From Aselliscus stoliczkanus (lineage: Eukaryota > Chordata > Mammalia > Chiroptera > Hipposideridae), in assembly GCA_033961575.1 (NCBI GenBank), contig CM066737.1:63012771-63076770 (forward strand): a stretch of DNA of 64,000 bases. The letters are read 5' to 3'. The position numbers were made by a program, and so were the translations under genes. Under the pieces are notes generated by a model. The model was not told the origin of the DNA and made no database searches. It was given only the letters and a program-made list of their open reading frames with translations. Each line of letters opens with the position of its first letter. Within the stretch, counting starts at the first letter, position 1. Shown here in pieces: positions 46,800 through 57,713 of this stretch.

Positions 46800-48212
46800 A
46801 AGAAAAGAAAAAAAAGGAGGACTCACACCAATTTCAAAACTTACTAAAAAGCTATACATATCAAGACAGTGAGGTACTTGCATAAAGATATAGATCAAAG
46901 GAATAAAACTGACAGTCCAGAAATTATCCTTTATATTTATGGTCAACGTATTTTGGACAAAGATGCCACAGAAATTTTGGGAAAGAATAAAAGTTAGCTT
47001 AAACAATAAAGTTTCTAGAAGGAAACATAGGTGCAATCTTGGTGACCTTGGGTTAGGAAACGCTTTTATAAACATGATACCAAAAGCACACTCAACACAA
47101 TAAAAAATGAATAAACTGGCCTTTATCAATGTTAAAAACTTTTGCTTTTTCAAATGACACCATCAAGAAAATGAAAAGGCATGCCGGTTCGACTCCCACA
47201 AAGGATGGGGGGCTGTGCCCCCAGCAACTACAATAGACTGAAAACGGCGACTGGTCTAGGAGCTGAGCTGCGCCCCCCACAATTAAGACTGAAGGACAAC
47301 AACTTGACTTGGAGTTGATGGGAAATAAACACACTGATCCCTGAAAAGACACACTGTTCCCCAATAAAGTTTAAAAAAAAAAGAAAATAAAAAGACAATC
47401 CACAGAACAGGAGACAACACAATTAAAAATGACCAAAGGATCTGAATAGATATCTGCAATAAAGATATAAAAATCGTCAATAAACACATGAAAAGTTGCT
47501 TAGCATTATTAGCCATATGGGAAATCAATGGGAATCAAAACCACCATATAGTATACAAGTTCACACCCTTTAGGACAGCTATAAGGGAAGGACCAACAAT
47601 AACAAGTGTTGAGGAAAATATGGAGAAGTTGAAACTCTGTTACTTTGTTGGTGTGAATGTGAAACGTTACAGCCACTTTGGGAAACAGTTTGACAGTGCC
47701 TGACTCCAAATCACCACGTGGCCCAGAAACCCCCACTCCTTGCTATATACCCAAAATTACTGAAAACAAGCATTCATACAAATACCTGTTCACGATTGTC
47801 AATAGCAGCACTACTCACAACAGTCCAAAGGTGGAAACAACCCAAATGTTTGTCAACTGATGAAGAGATGAATAATATGTAGTATGTCATGCAATAGAAT
47901 AGTATTCAGACATAAAAAAGAATGGAATACTGACATATACTACAAGGCTGAACCTTGAAAACATATACTAAGTGAAAGAAGCCAGACACAATAAGGCCAC
48001 ATATAATTCCATTTTCATGAACTGTCCAGACTAGGCAATTTCACACAGAAAGTAGGTAAGGTAGTGGGAGGGACAGAGGGTTGAGGATGGGAGATGAGGA
48101 GTAACTGTTAACGGGTACGGGGTTCCTTTTTGGGTGATGACAATGTTCTAAAATCCGACTGTGGTGATGGCTGCGTAACTGTAGATATAATAAAACCACT
48201 GAACTGTTTAAA
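46800..48212 (+). mobile_element. LINE-1 ORF2 3' part and 3' end, split by a SINE
   Basis: L1 ORF2 order: TCAAGACAGTGAGGTACTTG, GACAAAGATGCCACAGAAA, GGAAACATAGGTGCAATCTT, then (after the SINE) CAAAGGATCTGAATAGATAT, TTCACACCCTTTAGGACAGC, TGGAATACTGACATATACTA and CACTGAACTGTTTAAA. The ORF2 segment is the C-terminal region after the RT. It ends in the GA tract at 48213. Confidence 0.8.
47182..47380 (+). mobile_element. SINE type C inserted in L1, 5' truncated at the B box
   Basis: Starts at TGCCGGTTCGACTCCCACAA, the B-box, with no A-box half. Body contains GGGGGGCTGTGCCCCCAGC, GAGCTGAGCTGCGCCCCCC and a TTCCCCAATAAAGTTTAAAA tail. The duplication AAGAAAATGAAAAGGCA (47165-47181) is repeated with two changes at 47381-47397. 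Its body differs from the other SINEs here but shares the CCCCAATAAA end. Confidence 0.88.
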
Positions 48213-48245
48213 AGAAAGAGAAAGAGAGAAGAGAGAGAAGAGAGA

Positions 48246-48313
<68 letters not shown>

Positions 48314-48352
48314 CAGAGAGACAGAGAGACAGAGAGAGACAGAGAGAGAGAG
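48213..48352 (+). repeat. (GA)n-rich microsatellite
   Basis: GAAAGAGA leads into about 24 pure GA units, then GACAGA units. It follows the L1 end, so it probably grew from the L1 A tail. Arg/Glu and Leu/Ser frames across it are artefacts. Confidence 0.97.
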
Positions 48353-50635
48353 AATGAATCAAGAAGATCCTATGAAGCATAATATCACATAAGGCAGAAA
48401 AATGATAAGAAATAGCTAACAGACAAGGTTGGGAGGTAGCTAGAAGTCAAAGAGAGAGTAGTTTTTTAACAGAGTAACAAACAAGGAAGGGCATCATACT
48501 GCCAGTTGCCAATGAAAGGGCTGGGCAGTATGCGAGGCGGTGGATGTAGACACAGTTATTGAAGATGATTAGCCATGAAAGAAATACAAAAAAGCCATTT
48601 AGATGCTAGGACAATAGGCACATTGAAAACAATTCCATAAACGTTTTTCAAAGATATTCTATGGAATATCTTGGCATTGTTACTTCTATAATACAATTAA
48701 TTTTATAAGGCCTTAAGAAGATTCAAGTAATATTTATGCAAATGGCCAAACTTATATATGACATTAACACAGCTTTTTATGCAATATAGCTCTTTAAACT
48801 TCAAGTTACATTTTAGAACTTTTCCCATTGTTGTTCTGAATCAATTACTTTTTCCTCAGAATAAAGACTAGGATGTAATTGCATGAACAGTGAAAAAAGA
48901 AACATAGGTGGACTCAGGGTTTAACAGCGCCCAGTCTGTTGGCAAGTCTGGTTTCTTTGGGCGTCATTGCAATGCTCCTCTTTATGTAGGCCCTTTGTGC
49001 AGTGATGAATGAAATGGCTACTGATGCTCTCTAAATAAAAGACTCGCTCTCCCTTAACAGAGGCAGGTGCTATCAACAGCTACTGTTTGCACAGTGACTT
49101 TCCAGACAAAAACTTTGCACAAAAGGAACATACAAATAATTCCTGGGAGTCCTTCTCTGAGAATCTCCTAGACAATGGCGCAGCTGCAGTAAAGCCACAT
49201 GTGTCATTCTTTAGGTCAGTTTGGCATTGGTGGCTTTTTTTATAGCACTATGACAAGCATATTTATAACACACATATCACATAGAGTTCAAAATTAGGGG
49301 TTATATTTCATTACTTGATGAATCTCTTGGTATAAGACTTTTATTGCAAACAATCTTTTGGCTGTTGGTGCTTACACCGTTAACAGAATTAAGTATTGGC
49401 AAGAAATATCTTTACATAGCACTTTCTCTATCACCCATCATATTTTAGACTAATCTATTATCTTAAAAAGTAGTCATTGTATATATTTTACCTAGTTTCC
49501 AAAAGGAAGAATTATATTTCTAGTCTAGCTTATAAAAATGTAAAGTGATATTATAATTAATGATAATTCAACAATCCACACTAACGGCTATGTGATTTCT
49601 AATTTACTTCTGCACCTAATTTGAATAAATGCTTCCATCTCCACACCTTCCTGGTCTCAATTTTGTTAAAATAAAATTAGCATGAAAAAAGGTACAGATT
49701 AGGCTTTTGTTTCCACCTGAAGTCGTATCAACAGGTTGTCATATCCAATTATTTTGGAACTTATAATATTCCTATACTACCAAGTGTGTCCAAAACAAAT
49801 CACGGGATAAAATAGCAATGCCATTCTGAAATTGAGAAGAAGAAAAATAAATAGTTTTTTTTAACAATGCTAGAATACTGGTATAGTTTAGAAGCTTTAT
49901 CAACACAATAATTGATATCTAGCAAATCCTCATATAAGACATAAAAGGAAAAACAGGTATTCAAAAGGAACTGTAAGCAATATGCTTTTTTTAAAAAAAA
50001 TCTTCTGCAGTGAGAAAACAGAGTTCTGTTGCTTGCAATCCAATAAGAAGACAATTATTAGAAGTTTCAAGATGAGGTCAGATAATCTGGGCAAAACTCT
50101 TTTTCCAAGCAGTGAGGGGACAGGAAGAAGGTAGAGCAAAGGGTGTTGGCCTGAACTTAGAGCTGAAGGATCAAGAGAGCCACCTACAGTTTGAAGTCCA
50201 GAAATATGCAAACTCTTGCAACCTTCTATTTAAAAGCATTGATTCTTGTAATGAAACTCCCAGAGTACCTGATTAACTTAGACTTGGCTAGGAATGCACA
50301 ACACAATGTAACCCAAATGTACTCTTAAAAAATATAAATTTAAAATTCTATATAACTTTCAATCTCAATCCTTTTTCTAAAATTGATAATTGTATGTTAA
50401 TGTATTCAATAAGCACTTGAAACATATTTATTGAGCACGTATTACATTGCTTACTTTTTATTTCCTAAACAAATGGCAACTGGACTTGTATATAAGTGGT
50501 ATTTTCCTACCGTCTACGTAACCATATTGTCCTCATAAGAACAGTCTTCAACTTTTGGAGACAGTATCAAAATATAAAGTTACCTTTTTTTTTTTCAAGT
50601 GAACTTTCCATTTTCAAGTTTGGATTACAATGATT
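48353..50635. other. Unique sequence with a candidate regulatory stretch
   Basis: No gene. The stretch 48880-49250 is GC-richer than its surroundings and repeat-free; words include GTTTAACAGCGCCCAGTCTG, CAATGCTCCTCTTTATGTAG and GGCGCAGCTGCAG. This composition is typical of conserved non-coding elements. Elsewhere only AT-rich DNA was seen. Confidence 0.4.
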
Positions 50636-51012
50636 TTTTTTTTTAAAGATTTTATTGGGGAACTGGTGAAGGGAACATCGTTGGGGAATCGGGGAATGGG
50701 AACAGCCAAGTTGCTGTCCCTTTGTTCTTCAGACTAGTAGTGGAGGACGTTTCACTGGCCCATGTTGATATTATGATCATTGCGTTCTGCCTGGGTGAGG
50801 CAGTCGCTCACCAGCGATTGGACAGCCGCTCACAAAAGCTCACACCACCTGCCCGCCTGCCCCACTGCAGCCTACGCTGTCGCTGGAGACTCACAGCAGC
50901 CCAGCTCCAGGTGGAGCTGTTGTTCAGCATCTTAGCTGTAGAGGGCACAGTGTCACTCGCCCATGTGGAATCTCAAGCCAGCTCTTAACCAACTAGTCAC
51001 TCGGCCGGCCCC
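50636..51012 (-). mobile_element. tRNA-derived SINE, long form (minus)
   Basis: Reverse long SINE: AAAGATTTTATTGGGGAACT at the tail side, a shortened body, and the GGCCGGCC head at about 51003-51011. Flank duplication TACAATGATT (50626-50635 and 51013-51022). The head is abbreviated: the segment around the B box (50962-50975) is partly missing. Confidence 0.9.
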
Positions 51013-51095
51013 TACAATGATTCTTAAATGATTGTATTCCCTATATCTCTAGTCGGGGACCATAATGTCCTCATGGCTCATATCAAATACTCATA

Positions 51096-51656
51096 CGAGA
51101 TCTGACAAGTTCATGAACTCATCCTAGAAAAAAGCTACATACCTCATTGCTGAATATCACTATGGTCACCTTTGAAGTACTCCCCTTGGGAAGCTATGTA
51201 CCGATGCCAATGCCTAGTCCACACTTCAAAGCAATTTTGGAACTCTTTTTCTGGAATGGTCATTGGAGCTGTCGTCGTATTACCCTTCATGTTCTGAATG
51301 TCATCAAAATGTCTTTCTTTCAATATTTCCTTTATCTTTGGGTAAAGAAGGAAGTCATTGGGGGGCAGATTAGGTGAGTAGGGAGGCTGTTCCAATACAG
51401 TTATTTGTTTACTGGCTAAAACCTCCTTCACAGACAGGGCTATGTGAGCTGGTGCATTGTTGTGATGCAAGAGACATGAAATGTTGGCGACAACATAGGT
51501 CGTTTAACTTTTTCACACAGCCTTTTCAGCACATCCAAGTAGTAAACTTTGTTAACTGTCAAGCTGGTACAAATTCATAATGAATAATCCCTCTGAAATC
51601 AAATAAAGGTAGCAACATCATTACACCAAGTTCGTGAACTTCATTGTCAGGCCTCA
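51096..51656 (-). mobile_element. Mariner element, internally deleted (copy 2)
   Basis: Outer end CGAGATCTGACAAGTTCATG and inner end TTGTCAGGCCTCA are its terminal repeats, with TA at 51094-51095 and 51657-51658. At about 561 bp it has the same length and deletion layout as copy 1. Transposase remnant on the minus strand. Confidence 0.92.
51144..51470 (-). pseudogene. Mariner transposase C-terminal relic (copy 2)
   Basis: A 108-codon frame, longest of the three. It reads through NNAPAH, SVKEVLASKQITVLEQPPY, and PNDFLLYPKIKEIL, and ends near GEYFKGDHSDIQQ. The second catalytic position, normally D in HDNAPAH, is N here (HHNNAPAH), while the third-aspartate motif PND is kept. The N-terminal DNA-binding domain is absent. 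Confidence 0.92.
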
Positions 51657-51658
51657 TA

Positions 51659-52668
51659 TGCTCTCATATAAATATACCCCAGTTAACATATAAAGTTGTA
51701 AGGTAAGAGCATAGCTTACCAAGAACCATGGGTCTGTTTGGAGTAGTAAGAGGTCATGCTACCCTTGGTATGGGTACTTAAGGCTCTGCTGGATCCTAGA
51801 CTCTAAGGATATTAACATTAAGTCAGGGAGACTAGCTAAGCTAGGAGCTAAATCTGTCAATAGCTCCTAAAACCTACCATAATGGAACATCAAGACTATA
51901 GCCACTACAAGCAGAAGTTCCCCATACAGCCATACGTCAGCTTTCTCAGAAGGAGAAACACCCCTACCCCAATCCAGGATATTAGAAAAATAAAATATAG
52001 GGAATGGACTCTAATCAACAGGAGCCTATTGGCTTTTTAAAGGAGGAGTGGTCAGAGATAATGAGCTGAACCATCCTGAACACATTAGGTCATTCCTAAC
52101 TTCAGAATAAGTCAGCTATTTGAGACAGAAATCGGAATCATTCACGTCTTATCCGGAAAGTGATCATCTAGCTTTCATACTGTCTGGTTGCTTGGTTTCT
52201 TCACCTCTTCTCTTCAGAGCATACTTGAGAGAAATAAGTGAAAATATTCAAGCCTGCTACTACAGTATAGCGCTGGCAAGTTTATGTTTGAACAATACTC
52301 CTCAAGCACTGACAGGGTTGAGGGAGGGAGGGCAGGACTTCATTTGGGTGGAGGAGTGCAAATGACTGAGACACAGAGAACTATCTTGCCTCTCGAGCCT
52401 ACACAGACCAAGGCATGTCCTTCTCTGATGTGGGGACAACCTGAACCTGCACCTCTTTCAGAGACACTGGCTCGGAAATATGAATTACTCCTCTTGGGCG
52501 TTCATTTGAAGTTATTACCAAAGGTTTCACAGATACATAGGGATCTTACAAATCTCTGCACTTCTCAGAGTTTGACAATATTAACTGATAACCCTAAAGG
52601 CAGTATCATATTTTTAGCAAAATCTCTGTACTAAAGTAGAAATATTTTTCCAGGTGAAGCAGCCTAAA
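51659..52668. other. Unrecognised segment between two mariner relics
   Basis: A 1-kb stretch of mixed composition, less AT-rich than the flanks (frames at 52120-52365 and 52284-52634 lack domains). I cannot assign it to a repeat family; an old LTR or internal retroviral-like remnant is possible. It lies exactly between two inverted mariner copies. Confidence 0.4.
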
Positions 52669-52670
52669 TA

Positions 52671-53216
52671 CGAGGTCTGACAATTAAGTTTGTGAACTTC
52701 TTGCAACGATGTTGCTAACCTTTTTTGATATCAGAGGGATTATTCATTATGAATAATGTTAAACAAGTGTACTAATTGGAAGTGCTGAAAAGGCTGCATG
52801 AAAAAGTCAAACGACGTGAACTTTTTGCCAATAAAGCATTGCATCCTGACAATGCACCAGCTCACAAGGCACTGTCTGTGAGGGAGTTTTCAGCCAGTAA
52901 ACAAACAACTGTATTGGAACACCCTCCCTACTCACCTGATCTGGTCCCCAATGACTTTTTTCTTTACCCAAAGATAAAGAAAATATTGAAAGGGAGATAT
53001 TTTGATGACATTCAGGGAATCAAGGGTAATATGACGACTGCTCTGATGGCCATTCCAGAAAGAGTTCCAAAATTGCTTTGAAGGGTGGACTAGGCGCTGT
53101 CATCAATGCATAGCTTCCCTAAGGGAGTACTTCGAAGGGGACTGTAGTGATATTCAGCAATGGGTTATGTAGCGCTTTTTCTAGGATGAGTTTGCGAACA
53201 TAATTTTCCGACCTCA
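52671..53216 (+). mobile_element. Mariner element, internally deleted (copy 3)
   Basis: Left end CGAGGTCTGACAATTAAGTT, right end GCGAACATAATTTTCCGACC, flanked by TA at 52669-52670 and 53217-53218. About 546 bp. It has the same internal deletion junction region as copies 1 and 2 (GATATCAGAGGGATTATTCA). Confidence 0.92.
52776..53110 (+). pseudogene. Mariner transposase C-terminal relic (copy 3)
   Basis: The 101-codon frame keeps PDNAPAH and PDLVPNDFFLYP. The two aspartates are separated by exactly 34 residues, the D34D signature of mariner. The first catalytic aspartate and the whole DNA-binding domain are missing, so it is dead. A frameshift follows the PERVPKLL end. Confidence 0.93.
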
Positions 53217-53218
53217 TA

Positions 53219-53869
53219 TAAATTAGGGTGTAAAGATTTATAATCCACTTTGCTTAGCCCCTGTGATCTAATGAAATAACGTCTATCTTCTCATGTGAGT
53301 TTATAACATAAGAAAACGCGTAGTATGTCACTGTAGCAGGTAGCTAATATATCCTCCTAGAACAGTACTTACTTATACATTTTTTAGATAGACTATAACT
53401 TACAAGAATGAATAATGTGTGTGTGTGTACAGATAAATATTTTTAATTGACTGCTGATTGCTATTCATTTCAACTGAAACCTTTTGGTAATACTGAAGTA
53501 GATTTGTCATCTTTAGCTATGTTTTCGTGGAAAATGTTTTATGTGGAATGTAACTGACAAGATAAGGAGTTGAAATTTAATTCATCAGATAAAAGGTAAA
53601 TTGCAAATAAAATATTGAATCAAAAAATACAATATATATAAACATGATGTAACCTTTTCTCTTAATGATTACAGTCTTAATTCTATAGGCATCAATCCAA
53701 AAAGGTGAACAATACATATCATGTTGTCCTCAAAAACATTTAATATAGAAGTTGAAACACATAGATGTTTGTTATGCAAGAACAATAGAAAACAGAGAAT
53801 GAATTGCCTGCATTGGTAATTCCTTTCACTTGATAAAATGTCCTATAAGTCACGAGGAGCAATATGACC
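53219..53869. other. Unique sequence, nothing recognised
   Basis: AT-rich DNA with a short (GT)n at 53418-53428. No gene. Confidence 0.4.
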
Positions 53870-54125
53870 AAACAGTTAACCATACGAGTATGAGCCATGG
53901 AGCCAGGTGGCCGTGGGCTCCAAATCCAACTCTCACTTAATAGATGTGTGACCCTGGCAAATTTACTTCATCTCTTTATGCCTCACATTTCTCATGTATA
54001 AAATAAGGATATAATCAGCTTTCATTGGGTTACTATGAGAATTATATAAGTCAATGTATATAAAACACCCAGAGTGACGACAGGCACAGAGCAAGTATGA
54101 GTGAGACGTGTGTTGGCTGTTATTG
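53870..54125 (+). mobile_element. MIR SINE, nearly complete (plus)
   Basis: Runs from the tRNA-like part (ATGGAGCCAGGTGGCCGTGG) through the core (GTGTGACCCTGGCAAATTT, GTATAAAATAAGGATATAAT) to the L2-like end (CACCCAGAGTGACGACAGGC). The best MIR copy of the window. Confidence 0.9.
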
Positions 54126-54694
54126 TCAGAGCCTTTAGAATAATCTAAATCGATCAGCAGTATACAGAAAGATATTAAAACCATGACATTTTCAATAAAA
54201 TTAAACACACAGGAAATATTAGAAACAATGGAAGAATGAGAAAAATAGCAAGTCAAATGTTTAACATAAAGCAATTATCTGAAAATAAAATCTGCATCAT
54301 TCCCAATAGTAACACAGCACTATGAATAAATTCAAATTACTAATAAGTGTGAACCAGAAACCTGAACTATAAAATAAAAAATATATCAAATAGTATACAC
54401 AATGTATACTATTGACAAATACCAAACACATCTCTATATCACACATGCATGTATGTAATATTTTAAGAAACATACATCTGTCTTAAAAGGTAGATTTTTG
54501 AAAATGTTATTTAAAAGTTAAAAATCATTATCTTGGAATGACAGAATTACAGATGACATTTTTTTAAATTTATATAATATTTTTCCAGATTTGCCAGTGA
54601 TTTTTTTCCAGATATTCCATAGCAAGCATTAATTTTATCATAAAATAACTATTAAAAATGAATTGCTCCTGGATAATTTTAAAAAAAATTTTCA
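54126..54694. other. Unique sequence, nothing recognised
   Basis: Very AT-rich. The minus 103-codon frame at 53963-54274 overlaps the MIR and is not a gene. Confidence 0.45.
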
Positions 54695-55108
54695 GGGCCA
54701 GTTGAGTGGCTCACTGGTTAAGAGTTCACTTGGGAGTGTGAGCTCTGAGCAGCAGGGCCACCAGTTCAGATCCCATATGGGCCAGTGATGCTACGCCCTC
54801 TACAGCTAAGATGGTGAAGAACAGCTCCACCTGGAACTGGGCTGCTGAGAGTCCCCAGGGACGGCATAGCTGCAGCCCCTGCTGCAGTGGGCTGCCATAG
54901 GCTACAGTGAGTGGCCGGCAGCAGGCATGAGCGGCCGTCCAGAGGCCAGCGACTGATCTGCCTCATCCGGGAAGAGCACAATGGTAATACCAACATGGGT
55001 CAGTGAAGCAACGATCTACACAACTAGACTGAAGAACAAAAGGACAGCAATTATTCTGTTCCCGCCCCCAATTCCATTAAAAAAAAAAGAAAATCTAAAA
55101 AGAAAAAA
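54695..55108 (+). mobile_element. tRNA-derived SINE, long form (plus)
   Basis: GGGCCAGTTGAGTGGCTCAC head, insert CTCTGAGCAGCAGGGCC, body GCAGCCCCTGCTGCAGTGGG, and a 3' end that lost its AATAAA (CCCCCAATTCCATTAAAAAA). It combines the subtype insert with the CATAGGCTACAGTGAGTGG body module, unlike the 19257 copy. Confidence 0.88.
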
Positions 55109-55166
55109 AAATATTTTCAGAGAAAAAGCTAACAATGTAAACAACTTTGTATATACATATGAAATC

Positions 55167-55314
55167 AGTGCCAGCTGAGTGGCTCAGTTTGTTAAGAGCT
55201 CGCTCAAGAGTGTGAGCTGAGCTCTGAGCAACAGCAGTTTGATGCGCAGCCCGAGCTCAGCTGCAGCTAAGCTGTCAACAAGTGGCAGGATGGCTCAGCT
55301 AAAAAAAAAAAAAA
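55167..55314 (+). mobile_element. tRNA-derived SINE, type B (plus)
   Basis: Same layout as the 21896 copy: GAGCTCGCTCAAGAGTG, GAGCTCTGAGCAACAGCAG, TGGCAGGATGGCTCAGCT and an A tail. Head is slightly diverged (GTGCCAGCTGAGTGGC). It lies about 60 bp after a long-form copy. Confidence 0.93.
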
Positions 55315-55539
55315 TCACATATCTGTAAAGATATCTACCTAGAGAATAAAAACAGGTTTTCTTCTGCCAAAGCTCATCTGAAAGCCACCTTGCTGAGCCT
55401 TTTCTATTCCACCTAACAGAAGGAAACAGTTACCACACATACCCCAAACAAACTGGTGTTCAGGATGGACCCCACCACAAAATATCAACAGCGAAAACAA
55501 TATATGTGAAAATGCACACAGTACTTATAATGAGAACCA

Positions 55540-55735
55540 TTTTCATAGTTCCTCACCCTTAAAATAACCGTAAAACCAGTTAGACCTAGTATCACTATAC
55601 TTACTCTACAGTGGAGGAAATGGGTTCAGACAAGAAAATTGACTCACTCGATGTCAAAGCTAGAAAGTTAATAGCACTGGGATTATATCCTCGGTCCTCT
55701 CATTCCCAATCCAGTCAGAGATTCTATTCCCGTCC
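55540..55735 (-). mobile_element. MIR SINE fragment (minus)
   Basis: Reverse MIR pattern with GTGGAGGAAATGGGTTCAG, AGCACTGGGATTATATCCTC and CATTCCCAATCCAGTCAGAG. Confidence 0.6.
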
Positions 55736-56040
55736 ATATTCCATGTAACCCACAGCCTTTAACAATCTACTTCCAAGCCCTTACCTCCAGTCAGGCTGAC
55801 ATCAATGTTTTCTTTCCCAGTGTTTCCCATTACTCTGACATGTAGTGTATGCTTCCATTACAACTATCTTACTGCTCTTTAACCGTTTCTTTACAAGCCT
55901 CTTTCCTCCTCTCCACTATAAGCTCCGTGATCATAGTAATCATGTGATTTCACCTTGCTTCCTCCAGAACAAGGGAAAGTACTCTGCACAGGAGAAGCAC
56001 TTAGTCAATACTTTCTGAATGACTAGTCTGTAGTTTAAAT
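55736..56040 (+). mobile_element. Probable LINE-2 3' fragment
   Basis: Blocks CACTATAAGCTCCGTGATC, TCACCTTGCTTCCTCCAGAA and GCACTTAGTCAATACTTTCT with the ending GAATGACTAG resemble the L2 terminal region. Diverged. Confidence 0.5.
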
Positions 56041-56223
56041 GCATACAACATATTCTATTCAGCCAGCCTCAGAGTATGTCGCTTTATCAAATGTAGTGAC
56101 ATAGTAGCAACTAATTACCTATTAGCTATTTACCTAATCAATTCATATTCTACTTATTTCTTATATTTCAAGATCACTAAACATTATTAATTTCATTTCT
56201 AGACCTTAACTCCGTTTAACTTA

Positions 56224-56379
56224 CAGTACTACCTTGGTTTGCGAGCATAATTTGTTCCAGAAACAAACTACTCATATTACAAGACATCGCTCGTTTACCA
56301 AGCTTAAATGTATTAGAAATGTTTGGTCGTATTGCGGAATACTCGCAAACCAAGTTACTCGCCATCCAAGGTTTTACTG
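56224..56379. mobile_element. Tc1/mariner-type MITE
   Basis: Left end CAGTACTACCTTGGTTTGCG. The inverse of its start is present at the right end (CTCGCCATCCAAGGTTTTAC then TG). Flanked by TA at 56222-56223 and 56380-56381. About 156 bp, no coding capacity. Tigger/pogo-like ends are suspected, but the family name is uncertain. Confidence 0.8.
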
Positions 56380-56381
56380 TA

Positions 56382-56847
56382 TATTCTTCGGTCTTTAGGA
56401 GATTCCTGTGTAATATTTACTCTAAACACATTAGTCAAGGCTCTCAATATCCATTCATCTAAGAGTAATTTTTAAGCCTTTCTGTGCAAAAGTCCCTAAG
56501 GACACTAAGAGGAACAGAAGATGGTCCCCACCCATGAAGATTTCACTTTCTGGGAAAAAGAAAAACTATATGATTGTCAAAGAGTTAAGGGCATCATAAG
56601 AAAGCAAGTGATACTTATCATACCTGCGACTTCCTTATTGATGGCTCAAATAATTTTATGTGTAATAAAATTTAGGTAGTGATACAGCTGAAAAATCACT
56701 TTGCTACTACAAATACACATCCACAAGTTAACTATCATTAATTAGAAGGAAACCTCCTAAGAGGTAGTTACATACACACACGCATTCAGAGGACACTAAG
56801 TAAATTCTGAGTTGTGTTCCTGAGTCAGCCCAAGGAAGGGTTTATTT
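56382..56847. other. Unique sequence, nothing recognised
   Basis: No gene or named repeat. Confidence 0.4.
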
Positions 56848-56861
56848 AAAGTGTGCTTCAT

Positions 56862-56965
56862 GGGCCGGCCGAGTGGCGCAGTGGTTAAGCGCTGGCTGAG
56901 GAAGCCAGCGGCCCGGGTTCGGGTCCCACATATGAGGGCCAGTGACACTGCCCTCAAAAAAAAAA
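56862..56965 (+). mobile_element. tRNA-derived SINE, short form, youngest-looking copy (plus)
   Basis: Head GGGCCGGCCGAGTGGCGCAG keeps every CpG of the family. The A box TGGCGCAGTGG fits the pol III consensus TRGYNNANNGG, and the B box GGTTCGGGTCC is one base off. It ends CACTGCCCTC and a 13-A tail, with exact duplication AAAGTGTGCTTCA (56848-56860 and 56966-56978). The head stem TGAGGAAGCCAGCG differs a little from other copies. Confidence 0.96.
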
Positions 56966-57566
56966 AAAGTGTGCTTCAGGCTGATTCTCACTAGAAAGAG
57001 TTTCACACAATATGGCATTAAACACCGCTTGTTAAAATGTATAGATACTGAAGCTAGTGTTAACTGGATTACCTGAACAGAGAAGTGAACGGGTCAACCA
57101 TAGAACCACATAGGTAAAAGCTGCAATTTTCCTTGTTCTCCAGGGTTTCTTTTCATTCAGTTGATGTTTCAGTTGAACTGGCATTATTCCCATTAGTTTT
57201 AGGGGGCAGGTAGATTTAAAATACATAAATCTTAACATTAACAACTTGACGTATTCTCCCAAGGGTTTCTTCCACATCATGATGTGACAATCCTAGTCTT
57301 TCCTGATTTTTATAACCTCATTAATAGCCTTAACTTTTTAGCAGAAAACTCTTTTTACATTGCCCATGGAAAATATATCATTAAACTTAGAAGCACGTCA
57401 AAACGAATAAAATTAATATTAGATGGTTCAAGTAAAAATCTATTAAGACCTATTGCATATTCAGACAGAGAAAACTCGGTAAAATCATTTAGATAATTAC
57501 TCCTGAGAAGTGTGACCTCAATAATAAATTAACTTATAAACAGAGGAAACACATAGTGAACCAGTC

Positions 57567-57713
57567 TTTTTTGTTTCGTTTTGTTTTGTTTTTGTTTTAG
57601 CTGAGCCATCCTGCCGGCTGCTCAGCTCGGGCTGGGCATCAAACTGCTGTTGCTTAGAGCTCAGCTCGCACTCTTGAGCGAGCTCTTAACCAACTGAGCC
57701 ACTTGGCCGGCCC
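57567..57713 (-). mobile_element. tRNA-derived SINE, type B (minus)
   Basis: Reverse orientation: T/G-rich tail, then AGCTGAGCCATCCTGCCGGC, CTCAGCTCGCACTCTTGAGC and CACTTGGCCGGCCC. A type B copy with a (GTTTT)n-expanded tail. Confidence 0.94.

Noticed and set aside
46317..47153. 278-codon minus-strand open frame, the longest in the window
   Set aside because: It runs through the reverse of a long SINE and an L1 fragment; no domain, and parts recur at other SINEs.
48130..48357. Arg/Glu-rich 75-codon frame and its Leu/Ser mirror
   Set aside because: Translation of a (GA)n tract.
56862..56965. Possible tRNA gene because of good A and B boxes
   Set aside because: The A tail and target duplications, and many similar copies, show it is a SINE.
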